From contig JALMQS010000880.1 of assembly GCA_024734495.1 (NCBI GenBank), forward strand, positions 124,001 through 188,000: DNA of 64,000 nucleotides, read 5' to 3'. The position numbers were made by a program, and so were the translations under genes. Positions 27,001 to 34,140 of the stretch are shown here, in pieces (the stretch's first letter is position 1; the number at the start of each line of letters is the position of its first letter). A model generated the notes under the pieces. The model ran no database searches. It saw only the letters and a list, made by a program, of their open reading frames with translations, and was not told where the DNA came from. This DNA comes from Forficula auricularia (taxonomy: Eukaryota > Arthropoda > Insecta > Dermaptera > Forficulidae).

Positions 27001-27058
27001 TAATAATAAATGTTTGATTTCAGATTTACAAATAATATGTGACGGTGCGTGTTTCTGA
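9002..27058 (+). CDS. Secreted double Kazal-domain protein, six exons
   Basis: Assembled from exons 9002-9041, 11514-11575, 22245-22446, 22650-22684, 24189-24558 and 27024-27058. These total 744 nt, 247 residues plus TGA. Every junction has GT/AG and matching phase (1,0,1,0,1). Residues 1 to about 26 form a signal peptide. Kazal 1 uses Cys 63, 67, 75, 90, 97 and 111; Kazal 2 uses Cys 198, 202, 210, 225, 232 and 246. Both show spacing 3-7-14-6-13 and the CPxIYKPxC hallmark. Between them is a Cys-rich linker (Cys 119, 135, 136, 145, 160, 174) of unknown fold. Kazal domains usually inhibit serine proteases outside the cell; by family logic P1 would be Ala69 and His204, so inhibition is plausible but unproven. 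An in-frame ATG at 9011 is an alternative start. An out-of-frame ATG at 8995 precedes both. Confidence 0.85.
9316..10619 (+). mobile_element. 5'-truncated non-LTR retrotransposon (LINE) in Kazal intron 1
   Basis: The insertion is bounded by a perfect 13-bp target duplication, ATGAATCATTCAG, at 9303-9315 and 10620-10632. One frame (to 10021) carries the RT palm: LEKAFDNVNWEIM, then GVRQGCVLSPMIFNLYIEEA, then the FADDIALLG catalytic box. A second frame (10000-10533) continues with FRYLGSKITWDGRS, SIAMYGCETWTIGKAERKR and RRMMNIKWMDKITNEE, the C-terminal region of this RT type. Frameshifts near 9970-10000 and near 10500 inactivate it; a third frame carries the true end, FREVKQLGDRVEWRRIVAS. The 3' end is an ATG/ATGA repeat. 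The endonuclease half is missing. The exact clade is uncertain. Confidence 0.88.
11120..11172 (-). ncRNA. Hammerhead ribozyme motif, type I layout, intact
   Basis: Read on the minus strand: stem I strand GCUC, core CUGAAGA, stem II GGGU/ACCC with loop UAGCC, core GAAA, a 6-bp stem III made by AUAUAU/GUAUAU with loop ACUA, cleavage residue C in AUC, then stem I strand GAGU. Every conserved core position is present and all three stems pair. It is antisense to the Kazal gene. Confidence 0.75.
11187..11230 (+). ncRNA. Hammerhead motif, weakened copy
   Basis: The core CUGAAGA (11192-11198) and GAAA are present. Stem II keeps pairing only through a G-U wobble (GGGU/ACCU). Stem III has shrunk to about 2 bp and stem I no longer pairs. 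Mirror copy of the intact motif at 11120-11172. Confidence 0.5.
11514..11575 (+). CDS. Kazal gene exon 2 (rest of leader)
   Basis: A 62-nt exon with acceptor TTGCAG ending at 11513 and donor GTAAGA at 11576. It completes the split Gly codon and adds IACFKFPHIQSATSLKINDP. The hydrophobic leader continues here, so the signal peptide spans the exon junction. Only one frame is open, and it fits the phases on both sides. Confidence 0.75.
12832..13704 (+). pseudogene. Decayed, internally deleted mariner element
   Basis: Inverted ends AGGTGTACAA...TTTCCG (left) and the matching inverse ending GTACACCT (right) enclose broken mariner transposase sequence. The N-terminal part reads across frames as the helix-turn-helix region (RELLIYFFKFEKSAAEAHRL, SERGxREWFQKF, GRPKVYD, LAHTLGMTQKAISHWLKSLG). 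It then jumps to the C-terminal part (WEVLSQP, DxHLFRSMAH, DEAFFRSGNRMLPERWKKVV, YGKYFE). The middle catalytic segment is deleted and stops and frameshifts are frequent. It lies in Kazal intron 2. Confidence 0.85.
13854..13900 (-). ncRNA. Hammerhead ribozyme motif, intact, antisense
   Basis: Minus-strand order: stem I UAGA, core CUGAUGA (13889-13895), a 6-bp stem II GAAGGC/GCCUUC with loop AAU, GAAA, minimal stem III AC/GU with loop UAUA, cleavage triplet GUC, stem I partner UCUA. All conserved positions fit the consensus. The tiny stem III is typical of hammerheads from Penelope-like elements. Confidence 0.82.
14118..14164 (+). ncRNA. Hammerhead ribozyme motif, intact, sense to the Kazal gene
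   Basis: An exact mirror of the motif at 13854-13900, now on the plus strand (core CUGAUGA at 14123-14129). It lies in Kazal intron 2 in the sense direction. If active it could cut the pre-mRNA before splicing, unless the surrounding long hairpin sequesters it. Confidence 0.82.
14308..14747. repeat. 70-bp perfect direct repeats flanking 300 bp
   Basis: The 70-bp segment at 14308-14377 is repeated without a visible change at 14678-14747. A second pair, GTATATCATCG followed by AAAATGAAT, lies outside it near 14229 and 14957. The 300-bp interior contains a weak tRNA-box-B-like string on the minus strand near 14385-14410. Local duplication or a transposition footprint are both possible. Confidence 0.7.
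15387..15980. mobile_element. Family F non-autonomous element (ends ACTTTACCATA)
   Basis: The ends are inverted copies of ACTTTACCATA. The body has a constant order: GGGTATG with TCAAGTATTGTAAT, a run resembling TTTTCGAAATATCTCAAAAA, the TCTGTTAGTCTGTG tract, then the C/G-run module with AAATTTTGTATACATAATCA. The same family recurs reversed at 53408-54081 and in pieces at 18990-19445, 38700-39110, 41270-41460, 48950-49150 and 59210-60135. No protein is encoded; the small open frames are shadows. Confidence 0.7.
17140..17250 (-). mobile_element. tRNA-derived SINE-like element
   Basis: Read on the minus strand, a box-A-like TAGGCTAGGCGG (17229-17240) is followed about 31 bases later by a box-B-like GGGTTAGAGTCC (17186-17197). 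That is the spacing of an RNA polymerase III promoter in a tRNA. The stretch is GC-rich against an AT-rich background and ends in C/G runs. It is not a functional tRNA, since no full cloverleaf is evident. Confidence 0.6.
18236..18280 (+). ncRNA. Hammerhead motif with damaged core
   Basis: It has the same layout as the 28581 copy: stem II GAGGGC/GCCCUC, GAAA, AC/GU stem III, GUC. The first core base is G instead of C (GUGAUGA at 18242-18248), which should abolish cleavage. It lies in the sense direction in Kazal intron 2. Confidence 0.65.
18990..19445 (-). mobile_element. Family F copy, truncated
   Basis: It contains GTGGCCATCCACTTGACTTT, ACCATATAACCTGGCCCC, the AAATTTGGTTGAGTTTGCTC module, the Pro/Gly-run module and the TAACTAACCAACAGACTAAC tract. 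This matches the element at 53408-54081 in the same orientation. Its left part abuts a rearranged piece with GGCATTTCGGTCTACAAATA. A TGTATGGA minisatellite (about three units) follows at 19461-19486. Confidence 0.65.
19508..21775 (-). pseudogene. Jockey-like LINE RT fragment split by a Tc1 element
   Basis: Minus strand. The upstream piece (21374-21775) encodes DDYGLRQNRSTGDILTYV, TLAVALDISKAFDQVWHKNL, LTAFGFTPTLHKWI and the GVPQGSVISPTLF box. The downstream piece (19508-19769) resumes with NDLIDQTSNPTHCYADD, the RT catalytic box. The two join in reading order when the Tc1 element at 19771-21372 is removed. The same family gives the 3' remnants elsewhere in the window. Both pieces are truncated and non-functional. 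Confidence 0.82.
19771..21372 (-). mobile_element. Tc1-type DNA transposon, long TIRs, broken transposase
   Basis: Terminal inverted repeats of about 190 bp begin CGAGCCCCGTCC, and TA lies on both sides (19769-19770 and 21373-21374). The minus-strand transposase starts MTPGKVVDEKIRS near 21064 and keeps the DDE segments: WSDESRFEV, then FVFQQDGAACHTS, then WVANSPDLSPIETLWHTMKK. That is a Tc1-like DD34E arrangement. Frameshifts near 20990, 20660 and 20450, plus a stop near 20890, break it into pieces (20655-20852, 20403-20636, 19979-20428). It is nested in a LINE. Confidence 0.88.
22245..22446 (+). CDS. Kazal gene exon 3 (linker and most of Kazal 1)
   Basis: A 202-nt exon, phase 0 in and phase 1 out, with acceptor TTTTAG and donor GTAAAT. 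It encodes residues 35-101: a Trp/Lys/Pro-rich linker, then CAAVCPAIYKPLC, NFPNSCELNRYNC and YRQ. Reading through the donor would give Ser-Lys-stop. Splicing to 22650 instead supplies the missing sixth cysteine, which strongly supports the junction. Confidence 0.88.
22650..22684 (+). CDS. Kazal gene exon 4 (end of Kazal 1)
   Basis: A 35-nt micro-exon with acceptor TTTACAG and donor GTAAGA. It encodes NFQVLHDGECMK, the DGEC motif that closes a Kazal domain. It corresponds exactly in length and motif to the last exon at 27024-27058. Confidence 0.85.
24189..24558 (+). CDS. Kazal gene exon 5 (Cys-rich linker and Kazal 2)
   Basis: A 370-nt exon, phase 0 in and phase 1 out, with acceptor TTCTAG and donor GTAAAT. 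Residues 114-236 hold a Cys-rich spacer of unknown fold (CSSTYNHSQ, VCCHSKPDPIDC, LKCEGHFEIAKSTYPKC) followed by CSQACPHIYKPVC, FANDCILKAYNC and LYDK. The Kazal part mirrors exon 3, including the end phase. Confidence 0.88.
25014..26586. repeat. 1.5-kb near-perfect palindrome with internal duplication
   Basis: The left half has two direct copies of one unit (from 25016 and from 25445). The right half (25753-26586) is their inverse complement, around a spacer of about 23 bp at 25730-25752. The outer 130 bp of the right arm has no partner on the left. The string CTATATGTTA lies directly outside both ends and may be a target duplication. The unit has GC-rich tRNA-like phrases (minus strand TAGCTAAGTGG; plus strand GTTTAGCCCGCTAGACATTC) but no protein. 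It lies in Kazal intron 5. Confidence 0.85.
27024..27058 (+). CDS. Kazal gene exon 6 (end of Kazal 2, stop)
   Basis: Acceptor ATTTCAG ends at 27023. It encodes NLQIICDGACF and stop TGA at 27056-27058. It completes Kazal 2 with the same 35-nt length as exon 4, plus one extra cysteine. Confidence 0.82.
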
Positions 27059-27259
27059 ATTAAAAATCTATTTAAAAGATGTCATTTTATATTTGAAATC
27101 TGGATTCATCTTCATGTGTTGATTATGCAATATCATATATGTTTAAAGTTAAAGATAACATAAACTTTAAGTCGAAAATTAAATTAAATTTCTAATTGTA
27201 TAATAATATGTTTTATTTCAATTAAAACAAGCCCATTATCATCAGAGCTTGTAATTAAA

Positions 27260-27265
27260 AATAAA
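27260..27265 (+). terminator. Possible polyadenylation signal of the Kazal gene
   Basis: AATAAA lies about 200 bases after the stop codon. In such AT-rich DNA this hexamer is common by chance, so it is only a candidate. Confidence 0.3.
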
Positions 27266-27720
27266 CGATTTTTTTTTAACAAGAAAAAAGTGGAAAAAGT
27301 AAAATTGTTTTTCATCTCATGTATTAAAATAATGTACGATATAATTAAACATTTATTACTTTAGTTGAACATGAAAATTTAATAAAAACAAATATAATTA
27401 AATGAAAACTGTAAATTGGTTTGTTTTGTTTTATTTTTCCATACTAAAAAGGGAAAGATTAAAGGCGATAATACTAAAAATACTTAATTAATTTTTCTAA
27501 TTTCCCTATGTAAAAAACAAAAATAGTTTTCTGATGGTAATTTTGTATTTTGTCTGCCCATGACTTGACCTCAATATGTTATGAGCTTATGAGCTATGAG
27601 TTACAAATTTTATTTTAGGAGGTTAAAGTTATAATTTTCAAATGAACCATTGAATAAAATCAAAAAGAGATATACATTTTTCTATAAATATATTTTTTTA
27701 ATATAGGAGTATAATTTAAT

Positions 27721-28230
27721 ACAGGTCTGTCACACCACTGCAATAAGTGTGGCCCAACATAAAATCATAAACTTCCTTAAAACAATGAGATTTATATGTA
27801 GAGATATATTTATTCGCTTTTTCAAAATTTGAATCTATATTTGTACAATACGTGAAGATTTTTTGAAGAATAAAATTCACTAAAAGCAAAATTATAAGCT
27901 TAACTATGTAAGATAAAAAAATAATGAAGTTTCGAATATTTAAAAATTGTTCTTCTTCTCATATTTTTATTTTCTAAAATATTTATTATTTCAGTAATTT
28001 ATATGCTACAACATTAACCAAGTCTATAGTTTTCATTCTAGTAGGCAAGGAGAAAAAGAATTAGGGTTTTCTAGAACAATCACAATTTATTGTTAATTTT
28101 TCTCTCCCCTGAACCTAAACTTGTCAGGACTTGTCTTTTAGATCTTTGAACGTTCTTAAATATCAATAGATAATGGATAGTCATGGATTATTATATCCGT
28201 GACCCTTTTAAAATCAAATGGGATCAAAGA
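27721..28230. mobile_element. Partial copy of the hAT-type MITE family
   Basis: It begins near CAGGTCTGTCACACC and shares a long stretch with the complete copy at 46547 (CACTGCAATAAGTGTGGCCC, TATTTGTACAATACGTGAAG, ATAAAATTCACTAAAAGCAA). The right terminal repeat is missing, so this copy is truncated near 28230. Confidence 0.6.
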
Positions 28231-28253
28231 AGCTTCTTTGAAATTGAAGGAGA

Positions 28254-28690
28254 CAATAAAAGAGTGTGTCTTCTCCTAGAATTATAAATAAGAGTGTTTT
28301 AGTGTCAAGTGTTAGGATGTATAAAAATTGTTTAATATACTCCCTATTAATTAATACAAATATGTGAAAAAATACCCATTCATGTCCGAGGAAAGAAAAT
28401 AAAGGTCTATAATGTCATTTTTTAATAAAACAAAAGTCAAAATAGAGGTACAAGAATGAAACAACCCAATCGAAAAGGAAACGCCACTAGATCTCCTTGT
28501 TCACGTTATATCTAAAATCAAATTTTAGGAGACAATAAAAGAGTGTGTCTTCTGCTGGAATTATAAATTTTATTTATTTTTAACGAGACTATAGTTTCGA
28601 GGGCTTTGCCCTCTTCATCAGTCTATTACAATGGATTCACAGGAATTAATTTATGAATCAATAAAAATTCTGCTACTCTCGGCACAAAAA
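28254..28690. repeat. Penelope-type hammerhead repeat fragments
   Basis: GGAGACAATAAAAGAGTGTG occurs at about 28248-28275 and again at about 28528-28550. The second copy runs into the hammerhead at 28581-28627 and then CTGCTACTCTCGGCAAAA-like sequence near 28670. The segment is inversely related to 18220-18345. No protein is encoded. Confidence 0.6.
28581..28627 (-). ncRNA. Hammerhead ribozyme motif, intact core
   Basis: Minus strand: core CUGAUGA (28615-28621), a 6-bp stem II GAGGGC/GCCCUC with loop AAA, GAAA, stem III AC/GU with loop UAUA, triplet GUC. Stem I pairing (AGA/UCG) is weak. Confidence 0.72.
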
Positions 28691-28699
28691 CTTTCAATT

Positions 28700-30690
28700 T
28701 AATATAAAATCAAATTGACGGCACAAAAAATTCGGACCGAGGATTTGTGACATTAAAAACAGGATAAATTTGTTGGTTAATGTCCAATTCTGAAAAATTA
28801 GGATGCTTGATTTTAAAGTGTATTAAAAAACTAGATTCAATTAAGATTCAAGGACGGGTATTTCTAAAGAAAATAAATATTATGGACTTTTAAAGACTAA
28901 GTAAGCATTTGAAAAATTTCACTAATTTGGCAATTAATTTTTGTCAATGAAGGGCTTGAGCTAGAAAGTAAAAACTTGGCGCAGATGTGCAATTTATTAA
29001 TTCAAACTGGTCTGTTGACTTTCGATTCATTAGCTAAAATCGTCCCATAGTTTCCTTTTTTAACCATTACTTCTTCTTTCTATGTACATCAGGCGACTCT
29101 TGAGTTATTGTGGATATCGAATTAATACAGACAGAAAGATAAACAATGATGATTTAAAATAATTTTCTTCACATTTCAGACATTTCTATACACGAATAAG
29201 CAAAAAATTAAAATAAATAAAAAAAAAAACAATAATTTTCCCTTTTTAAAAAACGAATATTTAAATTATATAAGTATGTTTTGCAGATCAACTTCTGTAT
29301 TTTTTAATTATTCATTTTACTCAAAAAAAACAAAAAAAAAAACAATTTTAAAAGGCATTAAAATACAAAATAGACATTCAAATTGAATTGACGACAAATA
29401 ATATCGGTGTATCTTAAAATAAATACATAAATAAAAAATATTGGTAAAACTGCAAATAATAATTTTAAAGCAATCATAATAATTTAAAGTGGCTGTTTTA
29501 TAAATTATGTTCAAGGGAATAAGCGTGACAGTAGCCAAACAAAGAAAAAAATATTCTCCTTGAAAAGTTTCGGTCAAATTTTATTTTGGCATCTTCAGTC
29601 ACATAGCTAAAACGTATATAATTATTACATCATTTATTTATTAATAAAACAATAATATTAAGAGAATATTACAATTTAATTAATGTCACCGTTTTTCCAT
29701 TTCACAACTTCAAACCAATATCGGGAATAAAAATTATAGTAATCCATTATCTATAAAACCTACTCAAAAATATATATTATAAATATAAAATTCGAAAAAC
29801 ATAAAAATTTGAAGAGTTGCGTTTTTTGATAGGTAGTTTATTAAAATTAGAAAATTGAATTAGTTATAGAGTTGAATAATTTAAAAAATAAATGTATAGT
29901 TTATTAGGAAAGTGTATCGAGTCTTGAAAAATTGTTCGCTTTTGCTTACAATTTAATTAAATATTTTGTTCTGGAAGAAGGGTGTAGATTCAAGGTGAAA
30001 CATATTTAATTATTATTTATTTGTGAAACCTAACTAGTAATCAATTTTTAATTTGATTAAATATATATAAGTTGAGAAAAAGGATGAGTAAAGAAAAAAA
30101 CAGTAAACGAATTAAGAGATAGTATCAAAATAAAAAATAATGCTAAATCAGTATTATGATTAGACAGAATTAGAATTTTAAAATTAAAAAAGAAAGAAAG
30201 AGAGAGAGAGATAGATTGATTTTTTAAGAGTAATAAAGATAGAGGAAAAGATAGGTAGTTGTTTAACTAAAAGCCAAAGAGTGGCTGGCAATTTGATATA
30301 TTCCTATCTCCGATCCCTTCATTAAGTTTCAGTTTCATAAAGTGCCATTCTTCAGAAATATAAATCGCATCAGTCAGCCAGTCAGTTTATCACGTAAAAG
30401 CCAGGACAAAAAACTTACTCCTAAACAGAAATATCTATTCATGCAACCAATAAAAGGTCAATATAAACAAATATTAATATTTATCCTTAAAATTATTTAT
30501 ATAACACTAAGAGAAACTCATTGTTTACAATAAAAATGAATGTTTAGAATTTTGAAGTGTTATATTCGAGCCCTCTTACGAAGCATTTGTGATTACTCAA
30601 TAAATATTATTTCATCATCATTCTTCAGAACAAGCACGTATTCGGGGGAACCTTTTTTAAATATATGAATTTTATAAAAATAATATAGAT
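28700..30690. other. AT-rich intergenic stretch, nothing recognised
   Basis: It includes a GAGTCTTGAAAA-type repeat phrase near 29917 that also occurs near 5261, 46019 and 63191. The open frames at 29317-29577 and 30342-30533 are low-complexity and show no family resemblance, so I do not call them genes. Confidence 0.5.
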
Positions 30691-30697
30691 ATCGGCA

Positions 30698-30811
30698 CGA
30701 AAATGGAGGGATGACTTGAATGGGGTTGAATGGAGTCGAATTGCTCGAGATAGAGATGCATGGAGTCACCTGGGAGAGGCCTATGCCCTTGGGGGCCTGG
30801 TTCCATCATAG
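30698..30811 (+). pseudogene. 3' end of a second LINE type
   Basis: In frame it reads RKWRDDLNGVEWSRIARDRD, then AWSHLGEAYALGGLVPS and a stop. The WRDDL...W..A.DR..W..LGEAY pattern is the usual C-terminus of one common LINE ORF2 type. Only this last 37-residue piece is present. Confidence 0.65.
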
Positions 30812-30829
30812 GAAGAAAATAAACTCCAA

Positions 30830-31330
30830 CGGATCGATGCTAAACTTTATCCAAAGTCATTTGAAATATTAATATGTTTATTCCTTTATTATTAATCAGA
30901 TATCGCTTGCTATTTGCAGTCCATGTTGACTTAAATTCAAAAATAGTGATCGATTCTCATCTAATACTCAAGAAATAACCATTCTACATTGGATTTTAAA
31001 CGTTTCGGTTTTATTGGTAACCATTGCTGAAGACATGGAGGAATCAACTTAAAATCAAAAATAGGCATCGATTCTCATCTATTACTTGAGAAATAACAAT
31101 TCTACATTGGATGTTTGACGTTTCGGTTATTATTGGTAACCATTGCTGAAGACATGGAGGAATCGACTTAAAATCAAAAATAACAATCGATTCTTATCTA
31201 ATACTAGAGGAATAACCTTATTGCATTCCATTTTTGATGTTTTGACTAATAATGGCAACCTCTACTGAAAACGTGGAAGAATCGACTTAAAATCAAAAAG
31301 GCTTTTATGGTAAACAACTCAAGCTTGATG
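30830..31330. repeat. Repeat family R with an internal tandem of about 120 bp
   Basis: It begins near AACTCCAACGGATCGATGC. A unit of about 120 bp containing GACGTTTCGGTT, GGTAACCATTGCTGAAGACA and ACTTAAAATCAAAAATA then repeats about three times with drift. The same family recurs, partly inverted, at 41461-42315. The minus strand has GAAACGUC but no good CUGANGA core. Confidence 0.7.
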
Positions 31331-32398
31331 GGACCATTTGAATTCGCGCTTTCCGCGAGACCGATTTTAATACATTCCCCATGTTTCGCATTGGATAAAA
31401 TAAAGATATATTTGCTTATTTTTGTAGTAATTGTATTTATGTATGTAATTTTGGTTTATATATTTTTGTAAATGGGAGCCAAATAGAGATTATAAATAAA
31501 TAAAAATATAGATATTTATTTGTATTAACAATCGGAATAAAAGTTATGTTAAATAATTTTTTGTAATACCAGTCACAAAAGTCCGTTTTTCAAGAAGGGG
31601 GGGGATAAACCAAATGATTTCTGACTGACTTTAATATCTACACTTTTCTCGAACGATGTGCGTAAAGTTCCAATTTTCTTTACAAACTTCTCTACTATAC
31701 CGCAAATTTATTATTTATTTTTAGCAGATTATTATTTAATATTCTTAAGGAAAAGTCATGTGATATGTGCTACAAAATTCCCATTCAATTACCTATATTG
31801 TATATCTTTATTTTCTGAAATACAATTGTGATTTTCTAATATTCAATTGAGAGGTCTGAAATACAATATTGGGGTTTTCTGAAATTAACTTGATATTTTT
31901 TGAAATAAAATTGGAAAACGTGTGGTTTTTTTTATCTAAATCAAACTAAGCATTTTTAATTGAAAAGATTTTGTTTTGCCGAGAGTAGCAGAGTAGTTGA
32001 GACATAAAAAGAAATCAATGAGGATGTCCTCTCCTTTATTCGATTAATAGTCCAGGTCCTCACAATAATAATAATCCTTTCATAATAACTGAATTTCGTC
32101 GCCTTAGAGTGTAAACCTGCTAAATCCATTTTTTATCATATATGACATATTAATATCGTTCAAAAGAAAAAGAGATGCAGCATTCTCCAAGTAAAACTGC
32201 TACTTAAAATTTCGATCGTAAGTTGTAGAAAAAAAAATGTGACAAATAGTTTCTTTCCATAACAACAATATTAATTAAGAAAAGGAAGAAATAAAAAAAT
32301 AATTGTTTTTCTATGCTTCTGCTAAGGAAGAAAAAAGTCTTAAACACTGCTGTGGAGAGAGGAAGGAAGTATTTTATTTGTTTCCTTCATTGACCCCT

Positions 32399-32445
32399 TG
32401 AAACCCTGAAGAAGGAGGGAAGAATCCTCCGAAACGTCGGTTTGA
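32399..32445 (+). ncRNA. Hammerhead ribozyme motif with minimal stem III
   Basis: Stem I AAACC/GGUUU (32401-32405 and 32439-32443), core CUGAAGA (32406-32412), stem II GGAGG/CCUCC, GAAA, then ACGUC, where A-C and G-U form a two-pair stem III with no loop. Such motifs are expected to act as dimers, as described for Penelope-element hammerheads. It lies between the two genes. Confidence 0.8.
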
Positions 32446-32543
32446 AAGGAAACGAGAGAGGATTCGAATAAATTACACCTTATTTGATATGTCTTAATTT
32501 TTCTTTCCTCACTACCCCTGGGCTTCCTTCCATTACATTCAAT

Positions 32544-32689
32544 CGATGGGTGATCCGTGATTTGAAGTAGGTGTACGCCTCTTTGGAAGTATTTTGGAAG
32601 TACTTGGAAATATTTGGAAGTACTTGGAACTATTTGGAAGTACTAGTGGAAGTAGGTGCACAGCATATTAGGTCGCGGTTCACCCCTCG
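32544..32689. mobile_element. MITE of the CGAGGGGTGAACCGCGA family, copy 1
   Basis: A 146-bp element with inverted ends CGATGGGTGATCC/GGTTCACCCCTCG. It is flanked by a perfect 8-bp target duplication, CATTCAAT (32536-32543 and 32690-32697). The core is a short run of the TGGAAGTACTTGGAAATATT minisatellite. Subterminal GTAGGTGTAC motifs face each other. Confidence 0.82.
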
Positions 32690-33015
32690 CATTCAATTAA
32701 CAATATTAAATTTTGTTTGCTTTTTCTCTGCCCTGTAAAATTTCCTTGCTGTGAGTTAGCAGTTTTACACTCTAAGTCGACGATTTGTTAATGTTGAAGT
32801 TCGCAAAGTTTCTGTGAAATAAATAAATGTTAAATAATTTAATAAATATATAAAATAAATATTGTTTTTTATTTTCTAGTACAGAATTTTATCTTGAATT
32901 TTGTAAGCCCTCAAAAATATTAGTTGTCCCGGGCCCTCGTTTTATATATATACCAAATATAAATTTGTACTTAATTCAAGCAAACAAATTACATATATAA
33001 AGTACATAAGGAAAG

Positions 33016-33412
33016 CGCCCGTATAGCACAGAGACCAAAATAAAACCCAAATGCATTACATATATATATATATATATAATGTTGATTAATGAATCAATAA
33101 TTATTGTATATTATAAAAGAATTGTGTAATTATTCATTATATTAATCAAATCAAAGAAATATAAAATTATAAATAAACAGTTGCAAATCGGTGACAAAAA
33201 TGTTGGCGACAGCCTTTTTATAACGGTCGCTTTATAATCTTTGAGACTATAATTTAACGATAATACAACACAGTTACAAAACGGAAAAAACGAGACATAA
33301 CTACTGTTTTAAAACCATAATTCAACCTAATTAAAACTGTATAATGACTATAATTCAACCAATCAAAAAAGTTGCATTTGGGTTTTATTTTGGTCTCTGT
33401 GCTATACGGGCG
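33016..33412. mobile_element. 397-bp MITE with 40-bp perfect TIRs
   Basis: CGCCCGTATAGCACAGAGAC and the next 20 bases at the left end recur as an exact inverse at 33373-33412. The interior is AT-rich with a (TA)n run. No clear target duplication is seen. It lies about 550 bp upstream of the macroH2A start codon. Confidence 0.8.
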
Positions 33413-33532
33413 GTGTTGGTTTATAGTGAAACATATTGAACACAGGAATTATTTAACGGATTATAGTGGTGTTTCACAAAGTGGAAATAAAATTAAAAAA
33501 TCTTTTAAATTATTTTGGAGATTTTTTATTTA

Positions 33533-33573
33533 TCTCTATACATATTTCGGGCTATGAACCTTTCATCAGGAGG
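33533..33573 (-). ncRNA. Hammerhead motif, nearly intact, next to the macroH2A promoter
   Basis: Minus strand: stem I CUC/GAG, core CUGAUGA (33563-33569), stem II GGUU/AGCC with loop CAU but a mismatched closing pair, GAAA, short stem III, cleavage residue A in AUA. It points away from macroH2A. Confidence 0.55.
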
Positions 33574-33619
33574 TTTAACAAAAAACTATTTATATTTGGT
33601 ATATATATATGTAAATGTT

Positions 33620-33648
33620 TATTTGCATCAATCAGAGGACAACTTCAT
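33620..33648 (-). repeat. GAGGTTGTCCTCTGC repeat (Penelope-type tail)
   Basis: Contains GCATCAATCAGAGGACAAC. Related copies occur near 32012, 34490, 35325, 46375, 46485, 47815 and 60480. They usually lie within a few hundred bases of a hammerhead motif or of the phrase GAGAGTAGCAGAG, so they are probably parts of one element. Confidence 0.55.
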
Positions 33649-33689
33649 TAATTTCTCTTGATAAGTATTTTTACTAAACAAGAAGAGAC

Positions 33690-33956
33690 TTGAAATCGCG
33701 AACAAGTAGGAATAGCGTTGTCGGTGTCGCCATCTCGACCCGCGTCTGCGTATTCTGCGTGCCTTATATAATATCAGTAGAATATAGTAGGATGCCAGTT
33801 GGTGGGGGCTATCGAGCGGTGCTCCTGTCAAACTGAGCAGCACTGAAGGCGATTAAGCCCAAGTTCGAGGGAGACGACTACATGCTGATTCTGCTAGGGT
33901 GACCGCACTTCCGATTCCGAATCCGCTAATAGGGAGTTCATCTGTTGGAGGGAACG
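33690..33956 (+). promoter_or_regulatory. macroH2A promoter and 5' UTR candidate
   Basis: Base composition rises sharply from AT-rich to GC-rich with many CpG (for example CGCGAACAAG, CATCTCGACCCGCGTCTGCG), and this continues through exon 1 to about 34140. A TATA-like CTTATATAATA lies near 33763. No open frame fits an upstream coding exon. This fits a CpG-containing promoter and untranslated leader; the start site is not defined. Confidence 0.55.
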
Positions 33957-34140
33957 ATGTCGACGGCACGAGGCGTCGCGACCACGCGCAAGAAGGTCAA
34001 ACCAAGTAGCAAGTCTCAACGGGCCAATGTCACGTTCCCGGTGGGTCGCATGCACAGGTACTTGAAACAGGGTGCGAGAAAACATCGCATCGGAGTCGGC
34101 TCCCCGGTTTACATGGCTGCCGTCATCGAGTACCTGACAG
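33957..34140 (+). CDS. macroH2A: macroH2A exon 1 (N-tail, histone-fold helices 1 and 2)
   Basis: 184 nt, 61 codons plus one base. A basic tail ([18 protein letters not shown]) precedes [13 protein letters not shown] and [12 protein letters not shown]. Donor GTAGGC at 34141. Without splicing the frame stops three codons later. Confidence 0.95.

Larger units (their letters stand above)
32097..32782. mobile_element. DNA element with TIR CGTCGCCTTAGAGTGTAAA, carrying nested insertions
   Basis: The left end (32097-32122) and right end (about 32757-32782) are inverse copies of CGTCG(C/A)CTTAGAGTGTAAA. A smaller member lies at 34539-34790, and an orphan end at 34985-35022. The interior of this copy was invaded by a hammerhead-bearing repeat (near 32340-32520) and by an 8-bp-TSD MITE (32544-32689). 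Confidence 0.7.

Noticed and set aside
30342..30533. 63-codon open frame as a small gene
   Set aside because: No signal peptide, domain or splice context. Lys/Ile-rich content matches the AT-rich background.
33945..33956. Upstream start TTG giving four extra residues on macroH2A
   Set aside because: The codon is TTG, not ATG. The ATG at 33957 fits the family N-terminus.
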